Shown: one piece after another, positions 16,037-20,928 of the stretch
Position numbering within the stretch: position 1 is the stretch's first letter
Layout: every line of letters begins with the position of its first letter
DNA from: Oscillospiraceae bacterium
GTDB lineage: Bacteria > Bacillota > Clostridia > Oscillospirales > Oscillospiraceae
DNA: 20,928 nt
Reading direction: 5' to 3'
Assembly: GCA_024404735.1 (NCBI GenBank)
Contig: JAKSPP010000010.1
Span: forward strand, 1 to 20,928
Made by a program: the position numbers and the translations under genes
The notes under the pieces: model-generated
What the model was told of the DNA's origin: nothing
Database searches by the model: none
What the model saw: only the letters and a program-made list of their open reading frames with translations

Positions 16037-16065
16037 ATTTTATGATAGCACATTATTGTGCTAAA
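16037..16065 (-). promoter_or_regulatory. Candidate promoter and palindromic operator of the ABC operon
   Basis: On the minus strand, TAAAAT (16042-16037) is a good -10 with TTAGCA (16064-16059, 16-base spacer) or TTTAGC (17-base) as a weak -35. The spacer holds TAGCACA (16046-16052) and TGTGCTA (16057-16063), a perfect 7-bp inverted repeat with a four-base centre. A repressor site at this position would block polymerase. The rest of the 257-base gap (15994-16250) holds only AT-rich sequence and the dat terminator; I see no riboswitch or T-box element. Confidence 0.5.
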
Positions 16066-16202
16066 GTAAAGAGCTTTTGCTTTGCTTAAGTTTTTTTGTA
16101 TATTTTGCATATGTCCGCAAGAAGCAACTCACGAAATTTATATATTTTCTCTATAAAAAGAGCTCTGTTCCCATATTGTATTTTTGCCTCACGGTAATAT
16201 AG

Positions 16203-16230
16203 AAAAAAGGCAGGACAAAAATCCTGCCTT
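16203..16230 (-). terminator. Rho-independent terminator after dat
   Basis: On the minus strand AAGGCAGGA (16230-16222), loop TTTTTG, TCCTGCCTT (16215-16207), and the last stem bases run into TTTTTT (16208-16203). It starts 21 bases after the dat stop. Confidence 0.92.
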
Positions 16231-16250
16231 AGTAATGTGTTTAATTATGC

Positions 16251-17117
16251 TTACGCCTTAAAATCCGGCATTTTGCCTGTCTCTGCCATAAACTTCTGAA
16301 GCATTGAATCCTGAATAAGCTTTACAATTTCGGGAGCTTTTCCGCCAACGGGCTTGCCGTCAACCTTATCTACAGCAACACAGAACTTTGATGTGGAAGA
16401 AACAAGAACCTCATCGGCAGTGAAAACATCGTCAACCGTAAAGGGCTCCTCAACAAAAGGAATACCGTTTGCAAGACAGGTATCCTTAATGTTCATTCTG
16501 GTAATACCGGGGAGAATAAGATTATCTAAGGGTGCTGTTCTTACCTTTCCGTCCTTTACTATCAGGCAGTTTGAATGAGCACATTCGGTTACCCTGCCGT
16601 TTCTGTGCTGAATTACCTCCTTGCAGCCTGCCTCATGTCCGCGCTGAGCAACAAGAACATTGGGAAGAAGGTTGAGAGTTTTAATATTGCACATTGTAAA
16701 ACGGATATCATCTACTGTGATTAGACTGATTTTCTTATCAAGAGGAATTGTCTTAAGCGCATCAACCATGATCATTAAATCCGGCTTGACTGCAGGCTCG
16801 GGGAAATCATGATTTCTGGCTGCGGTTCCTCGGCTTGCCTGCCAGTAAACCTTAAACATTCCGTCATGGCCAAGGCCCCTTATGCACTTATCGCTTTCAC
16901 CGCGCAGCTCCTCACGTGACATGGTAAAATCAATGCGAATACCCTTAAGACTGTTATAGAAACGATCAAGGTGGCGGTCGGCCTCATAGAGCTTTCCGTT
17001 TGAGCCGAGCATAAAATCATAAACTCCGTCTCCGAAATATGCGCAACGGTCGAGCATAGAAATCTTCATCTCATCGGCAAAGCCGATTTCACCATTATAG
17101 TATCCTATACCTCTCAT
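16251..17117 (-). CDS. dat: D-amino acid aminotransferase (class IV PLP aminotransferase)
   Basis: Class IV aminotransferases include branched-chain, D-amino acid and aminodeoxychorismate enzymes. This 288-aa protein fits the D-amino acid type: FGDGVYDFM (Tyr33), the PLP lysine Lys146 in NIKTLNLLPNVLV, Glu178 in GRVTECAHSN, and above all RGTAARNHDFP with Arg101 and His103, the pair that binds the substrate carboxylate in Bacillus D-alanine aminotransferase. The reaction interconverts D-alanine plus 2-oxoglutarate with pyruvate plus D-glutamate, supplying cell-wall precursors. AAGGGA lies eight bases upstream of ATG 17117. It follows the symporter gene by 85 bases in the same direction and ends in a good terminator, so the two probably form one unit. 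A broader-specificity class IV enzyme remains possible. Confidence 0.88.
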   Translation of the reverse strand: MRGIGYYNGEIGFADEMKISMLDRCAYFGDGVYDFMLGSNGKLYEADRHLDRFYNSLKGIRIDFTMSREELRGESDKCIRGLGHDGMFKVYWQASRGTAARNHDFPEPAVKPDLMIMVDALKTIPLDKKISLITVDDIRFTMCNIKTLNLLPNVLVAQRGHEAGCKEVIQHRNGRVTECAHSNCLIVKDGKVRTAPLDNLILPGITRMNIKDTCLANGIPFVEEPFTVDDVFTADEVLVSSTSKFCVAVDKVDGKPVGGKAPEIVKLIQDSMLQKFMAETGKMPDFKA

Positions 17118-17140
17118 ATTATATATCCCTTTCGCAAGAA

Positions 17141-17166
17141 CATTCCCCGTAAAAATACGGGGAATG
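17141..17166 (-). terminator. Hairpin between symporter gene and dat
   Basis: CATTCCCCGTA (17141-17151) and TACGGGGAATG (17156-17166) form a perfect 11-bp stem with a four-base loop. On the minus strand it is followed by TTCTTGCG, a weak T-run, and lies between the symporter stop and the dat ribosome site. It may be a partial terminator that reduces dat transcription. Confidence 0.55.
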
Positions 17167-17202
17167 AAATTAAATACTTTTTAACTTAAAAAGCGCCTTA
17201 AA

Positions 17203-18513
17203 TTACTTAAGTACGGAATCGGCCTTGATAAGACCCATCTTCTTGGCAACAGCACAGGTGCAGCCAAGGTCGCCGCCAACGTTAAGTGCGGTTCTGCCCA
17301 TATCGAGGATAGCATCGATACCGAGAATCATAGCATAAGCACCGGCGAGGTTTGTGCCCTCTGCGATGGGATATCCGATACCCTGCATAACCATTGCGAG
17401 CATAATTGCGCCTGCGCCGGGAACACCTGCGGTACCGATGGAGGCGAGGGTTGCAAGAACGGTAATGAGAGCCATCTCACCGATGGTAAGCCCTCTGCCC
17501 ATAGCAGACCACATCAGGAAGGTTGCGCAAACGCCCTGATAGATTGCGGTACCATCCATATTGATGGTTGCGCCCAGAGGCAGGGAGAATGCATAAACTT
17601 CCTTCTCAACACCGAGATTCTCGGCAGCCTGCATTGTGGTGGGAAGAGTACCGTTGGAGGAACGGGTGACAGATGCAGTCATGAAGGGGGTACGTGCCTC
17701 CTTGAAGAATGCCTTGAAGGGAAGCTTGTAAATCTTGAGAAGTCCGCCGTAAACAACGACAATGTGAATGAGATAGCCGAGGAAGCAGGCAACGGTTACG
17801 ATAACGAGAGCACCGGCAACCTTTGCGCCGTTCTTTGCAAATACTTCTGCAATAAGGACAGCAACACCGATGGGAGCGTACTGCATAACACCGCGAACGA
17901 TAATCATCATTACCTCGGAGAGGCAATCAAAAATCTTGAATGTGGTGTTTGCAATATCGGAAAGTCTCTTATCCTCGGAAATCTTGAGGAAGCTGAGGCA
18001 GATACCGAATATAAGTGCGAAGAAAATAACCTGAAGAACAGTCTCGTTTACAAGAGAGCTGAGAACGCTTGTGGGGACGATTTCGTAAATTGTCTTCCAT
18101 ACGGAAACATCTGCAACCTTACCGGCAGCATCTGCAGCAAGAGCCTCGGCAGCTGCAAGGCCTGCGTTGGGCTTGAAGATAACGCCCATGAGAAGACCGA
18201 TGATAACGCCGCAGGCGGAGGTAATGAGGTAGATAATTACAACCCTGATACCGACCTTACCGATATTGGCGGGAGAAATGGAAGCCGCACCGACAATAAG
18301 GGAGCCGACGATTATGGGGATGATAATCATCTTGAGAAGACGGGTGAAGATTGTTCCGAACATGCTGATCCATGCAGGAAGAGCAGTTACGCCGCTGGAA
18401 GCAAGAATAACGCCGACTACAGCGCCGATTACAAGACCGATAAGAATCTTATAAAGAACATTGAAGTCGAGGTAGGCTCTGAAAATGCCTTTTTTCTTTT
18501 CATTCTTTGCCAT
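17203..18513 (-). CDS. Dicarboxylate/amino acid:cation symporter (DAACS, GltP/GltT-like)
   Basis: A sodium- or proton-coupled carrier of the glutamate-transporter fold in the cytoplasmic membrane. The 436-aa protein has the expected hydrophobic segments and the three family motifs: hairpin 1 TRSSNGTLPTTM (283-294), NMDGTAIYQG in helix 7 (318-327), and helix 8 DMGRTALNVGGD with Asp404, Arg407, Thr408 and Asn411. An arginine at 407 corresponds to the one that binds the side-chain carboxylate in archaeal GltPh, so acidic amino acids or C4-dicarboxylates are the likely cargo. An Ala-rich insert (about 117-133) lies in the outer loop. AAGGAG sits seven to eight bases before ATG 18513. It has its own promoter with an inverted repeat and is followed by dat. 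Confidence 0.94.
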   Translation of the reverse strand: MAKNEKKKGIFRAYLDFNVLYKILIGLVIGAVVGVILASSGVTALPAWISMFGTIFTRLLKMIIIPIIVGSLIVGAASISPANIGKVGIRVVIIYLITSACGVIIGLLMGVIFKPNAGLAAAEALAADAAGKVADVSVWKTIYEIVPTSVLSSLVNETVLQVIFFALIFGICLSFLKISEDKRLSDIANTTFKIFDCLSEVMMIIVRGVMQYAPIGVAVLIAEVFAKNGAKVAGALVIVTVACFLGYLIHIVVVYGGLLKIYKLPFKAFFKEARTPFMTASVTRSSNGTLPTTMQAAENLGVEKEVYAFSLPLGATINMDGTAIYQGVCATFLMWSAMGRGLTIGEMALITVLATLASIGTAGVPGAGAIMLAMVMQGIGYPIAEGTNLAGAYAMILGIDAILDMGRTALNVGGDLGCTCAVAKKMGLIKADSVLK

Positions 18514-18588
18514 TTTTGAAACTCCTTTTCTTTCTATTCTCTTTTTCGGAACAAGATAATAATTTGTTATTACCTATATCCATATTTT

Positions 18589-18617
18589 ATTATACAGTAG
18601 AAATCTGTATAATTCAA
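18589..18617 (-). promoter_or_regulatory. Promoter of the symporter gene with overlapping inverted repeat
   Basis: On the minus strand TTGAAT (18617-18612), 17-base spacer, TATAAT (18594-18589, perfect -10). The bases ATTATACAG (18589-18597) and CTGTATAAT (18605-18613) form a perfect 9-bp inverted repeat with a seven-base centre that covers the -10, most of the spacer and part of the -35. This is a good candidate operator. The leader to ATG 18513 is about 70 bases. Confidence 0.75.
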
Positions 18618-18641
18618 GTAGTAATGTGCCCGGGAATGAGA

Positions 18642-20051
18642 TTATTCTCCTTTTTTTGTCTTTGGTCTGTAATATCTGCGTTTATTGGGCTTGTGCTGTT
18701 TATTGGCGCCGGCCTCACCGGCACTCTGCTCCGTCTGGGGTCTGGGAACGGGAACGGCATTCTGCTTTGGAGCAGACTGTACACTTCCCTCCCCCTCGGG
18801 TTTTCTGGGCTTGGTTTTAAGCTGCTGCTTTGCAACCTGACCGGGCTTCTTTCCGGGAGCATTTTTGGAAACGGGAGGCTTACGCTTTTTAGCTCCGCCA
18901 TACTTGTTCTTATCTCCGGATTTAACGTATTCGCCTCCGACATCTTCGGCCTTGTCATAGTAACCGAACTTTTCGGCAAGATTTCCTTCCGAATCGGAGT
19001 AAGGAGTCTGAAGGGCATCGGGATGTCTGAGCTCTGTATGTGTCTTTTCGGTATTTTTTCTGGACTTTTTCTTTTCCTGCTGCTGAGCCCTGACCGCCTT
19101 TGAAGGCTCGGCCTTCTGTACTTCCGCCTCGGGAATGAAGTCAATATCTGCAGAGGGTGAGGAAATTTCCGTCTCTTCGCTCTCTTTATGTCTTTCCCTG
19201 AGTTCAAGAAGCTTCGGAGGCTCCTCGCCGCTTGCGGGCCTTCCTCCGGGGATTACGGCAATATCTTCGGAATCGAAAACCTTAATGGAATCCTCCTCCT
19301 TATCAAGCTTAACCTTTACCTTGCCTCTGAGGAGAGAAACCTGCTGTACAACGCCGTAGCCCTCCTCGGTCTCCACAAAAGCACCTACCTTCGGTGCTGC
19401 TGCCGTAAGCTCCTCATAGGTATCCTGCTCATATCGAAGGCAGCACATAAGTCTTCCGCAGGAACCGGAAATCTTTGTGGGATTAAGAGACAGTGACTGG
19501 GTTTTTGCCATTTTGGTCGAAACGGAATCAAAGGTTTTCAGGAAACCGGAGCAGCAAAATTCCCTACCGCATATGCCTATACCGCCAAGCATCTTTGCCT
19601 GGTCGCGTATTCCTATCTGGCGCAGCTCTATTCGCATCCTGAAAACGCCTGCAAGGTCCTTGACAAGCTCACGGAAATCAACTCTGCCGTCTGAGGTGAA
19701 GTAGAACAGAATCTTATTGCCTTCAAAGGAACATTCTACCTCAACGAGCTTCATATCAAGGCCGTGCTTGGCGATTTTCTCTTCACATATTGTAAAGGCC
19801 TCTGCCTCTCTCTTCTTGCGAAGCTCGGCAATACGCAGATCATCCTCTGTTGCAATACGTAATACCGTTCGGAGAGGAGGCACTATTTTTTCATCGGAAA
19901 CAAAATGATTTCCGCAGGTACACTCGGCAATCTCCATACCGCGTGAGGTCTCAACGATGACCATGTCATCTGTATTTATAATGAGGTCTCCGGGAGCGAA
20001 GAAATAAGCCTTTCCCTTGCCCCTGAATTTTACATTTATTACTTCTGTCAA
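18642..20051 (-). CDS. ricT: PSP1 domain protein RicT (YaaT) with long basic C-terminal tail
   Basis: RicT is part of the RicA-RicF-RicT (Y-complex) that, in Bacillus, carries Fe-S clusters and helps RNase Y mature selected mRNAs. Residues 1 to about 265 are the conserved PSP1 region: VNVKFRGKGKAY-like start, ETSRGMEIAECTCG, and the cysteine groups GICGREFCC (Cys161, 166, 167) and GSCGRLMCC (Cys198, 203, 204), followed by SLSLNPTKISG-type conserved sequence between them. Residues about 270-469 are a Lys/Pro/Glu/Gln-rich tail with low complexity, absent from the roughly 275-aa Bacillus protein. The start is TTG 20051: GGAG (20062-20059) lies seven bases upstream and no ATG precedes the conserved domain. 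It is 16 bases after holB, as in many Firmicutes. No terminator follows it. Confidence 0.93.
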   Translation of the reverse strand: MTEVINVKFRGKGKAYFFAPGDLIINTDDMVIVETSRGMEIAECTCGNHFVSDEKIVPPLRTVLRIATEDDLRIAELRKKREAEAFTICEEKIAKHGLDMKLVEVECSFEGNKILFYFTSDGRVDFRELVKDLAGVFRMRIELRQIGIRDQAKMLGGIGICGREFCCSGFLKTFDSVSTKMAKTQSLSLNPTKISGSCGRLMCCLRYEQDTYEELTAAAPKVGAFVETEEGYGVVQQVSLLRGKVKVKLDKEEDSIKVFDSEDIAVIPGGRPASGEEPPKLLELRERHKESEETEISSPSADIDFIPEAEVQKAEPSKAVRAQQQEKKKSRKNTEKTHTELRHPDALQTPYSDSEGNLAEKFGYYDKAEDVGGEYVKSGDKNKYGGAKKRKPPVSKNAPGKKPGQVAKQQLKTKPRKPEGEGSVQSAPKQNAVPVPRPQTEQSAGEAGANKQHKPNKRRYYRPKTKKGE

Positions 20052-20067
20052 ATCTATACTCCTGATA

Positions 20068-20841
20068 TTAAACTGTCATCAGATACGCAAGAATACTCTT
20101 TGCGCTGACATTAACGGAATTAAAGGCGGAAAGACGCCTAAATACTTCAATCAAATCAAATGCCCTTTCTGTGGAAATGCCATAAGACGTGCCCTTTCCA
20201 ATACAGATATCTGCACAGCGGGCAATCAGAGCGGATAAAAATTCGGCGCAGAAGGCCGTGGTCATATCGGAATTATCCGATGCAAAATCGGCAAGAAGCA
20301 GAGCTTTATCTTCAGAAAGAAGCGAGAGAAACTCATCGGCCTTTATTCCCGCTTCCTCGGAAAAAGTCACACCTGTCTGCTCTGCCGTAATTGTGGTACA
20401 ACGGGATACTACCGTCTGAAGGAGCTTGTCCTTTCTCTCCGATACGAGGATAAAGGAGTCAAACTCCGGAGGCTCCTCAAGAAGCTTCAGAAAAGCATTC
20501 TGCCCCGGAATACCGAGCCTGTCGGCTTCGAGAATTATATAAACCTTTTTGCTTGCTTCATTGGGAAGAACATATGCCGAACGAACGATTTCTCTGATTT
20601 GCTCCACGGCATATTCCTTCTTTTTATTTCCTTTATCGTCAAGGGGTCTGTCAATAATATAAATATCGGAATGAACTCCCGAGGCGGCCTTTCTGCATGT
20701 GTCGCAAACACCGCAGGCCCCCTCACTGCTTTCGGGACAAAGAATATCCGCGGCAAGGGAAAGAGCATTCGCCCTTCCGGATTCGGGAGAGGATATTAAA
20801 ATCACCGCATGGGAAATTCTGTTTCTCGGATACCTGTTCAT
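20068..20841 (-). CDS. holB: DNA polymerase III, delta' subunit (HolB-like)
   Basis: The delta' subunit is a rigid part of the clamp loader that places the sliding clamp on DNA. The 257-aa protein has the family layout: SHAVILISS at the N-terminus where other loader subunits carry a P-loop (here SPESGRAN, so no ATP binding, as usual for delta'), a zinc-type cysteine set CPESSEGACGVCDTC (Cys35, 43, 46, 49), the VEQIREIVRSA and KVYIILEADRL segments, NAFLKLLEEPPE and the SRC motif (VVSRC). It is shorter than typical (about 320 aa), with a reduced C-terminal domain. ATG 20841 is fixed by an in-frame stop three codons upstream; AAGGAG is 14 bases away, rather far. ricT follows directly. Confidence 0.93.
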   Translation of the reverse strand: MNRYPRNRISHAVILISSPESGRANALSLAADILCPESSEGACGVCDTCRKAASGVHSDIYIIDRPLDDKGNKKKEYAVEQIREIVRSAYVLPNEASKKVYIILEADRLGIPGQNAFLKLLEEPPEFDSFILVSERKDKLLQTVVSRCTTITAEQTGVTFSEEAGIKADEFLSLLSEDKALLLADFASDNSDMTTAFCAEFLSALIARCADICIGKGTSYGISTERAFDLIEVFRRLSAFNSVNVSAKSILAYLMTV

Positions 20842-20927
20842 AAGGGGTTACTCTCTCCTTTCACCGACGATATACAGAAAAAGATATAGCTTCTAAATTG
20901 AATGTACTCCTCGTAAAAGTCTAATTT
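20838..20927 (-). other. Possible 3' end of an unidentified gene upstream of holB
   Basis: On the minus strand one frame stays open from the window edge for 29 codons and ends in TGA that overlaps the holB start (ATGA). Such overlaps are common inside operons, but the peptide (ending in VKGESNPL) matches no family I recognise, and its composition is rich in Phe and Ile. The stretch may equally be an intergenic leader. Confidence 0.2.
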
Positions 20928-20928
20928 T

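Noticed and set aside
15994..16250. Possible riboswitch or T-box leader for the ABC operon
   Set aside because: The likely transcript start is only about 37 bases before the ATG, and no T-box sequence or riboswitch-like set of paired stems is visible; the region contains the dat terminator and AT-rich promoter DNA.
17764..18519. 251-codon open frame on the plus strand
   Set aside because: Antisense to the symporter gene; rich in Asn, Asp and Gly as expected for the complement of a membrane-protein gene, without family resemblance.
18507..19103. 198-codon hydrophobic open frame on the plus strand
   Set aside because: Antisense to the Lys-rich tail of ricT and to the symporter promoter; complement of Lys/Glu codons reads as Phe/Leu, which mimics membrane segments.
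18614..19207. 197-codon open frame on the minus strand in another frame of the ricT tail
   Set aside because: It arises from the low-complexity composition of the tail; Arg/Ser/Pro-rich, no domain, and no good ribosome site. A frameshift of ricT is unlikely because the original frame stays open to a stop with the same Lys/Pro/Glu composition.
20068..20841. Loss of the P-loop in HolB as a sign of a broken gene
   Set aside because: Delta' subunits normally lack a working Walker A motif, while the cysteine set and SRC motif are intact, so this is expected.
1..20928. Mobile element, defence system or CRISPR array
   Set aside because: No transposase, integrase, phage gene, direct-repeat array or tRNA was found; codon use and gene order look like stable chromosome throughout.

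Overview
The window looks like chromosomal DNA from a low-to-mid GC Gram-positive anaerobe, most likely a member of the Clostridia. The evidence is: strong AGGAGG-type ribosome sites; gene orders typical of Firmicutes (lon-engB, lepB-rbgA-rnhB-yraN, holB-ricT); a short single-anchor signal peptidase; a lipoprotein-type substrate-binding protein; an oxygen-sensitive 2-enoate reductase-type flavoenzyme; and no outer-membrane genes. There is no rRNA, tRNA, insertion sequence, phage gene or CRISPR array. Genes are densely packed and the only gaps above 120 bases hold promoters and terminators.

Plus strand, 1-13.6 kb. The window opens inside lon, followed by engB and a MATE transporter that ends at a strong terminator. 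A clear promoter (3408-3436) then starts a cluster of an iron-sulfur flavin oxidoreductase, a histidine phosphatase-GNAT fusion, the radical SAM protein YgiQ and a small DUF1294 membrane protein. A second promoter (8879-8907) drives lepB, rbgA, rnhB and yraN, a conserved secretion, ribosome assembly and nucleic-acid maintenance operon. thrC and a metallophosphoesterase come next, and the series ends at a bidirectional 14-bp hairpin terminator.

Minus strand, 13.6-20.9 kb. Reading leftward: holB and ricT (replication clamp loader and RNA-processing partner), then a separately promoted acidic amino acid/dicarboxylate symporter with a D-amino acid aminotransferase, then a polar amino acid-type ABC importer (binding protein, permease, ATPase) with its own promoter. 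The last two units could work together in uptake and conversion of amino acids, including D-glutamate/D-alanine supply for the cell wall, but that link is inferred.

Most of the window is ordinary housekeeping. The clear exception is the ABC binding protein. Its two lobes are encoded in the reverse of the normal order: the segment that normally forms the C-terminal half comes first, then a linker, then the normal N-terminal half. This is a circular permutation, probably produced by duplication and partial deletion. Two promoters on the minus strand also carry good inverted repeats in their spacers, which are candidate operators for unknown repressors.
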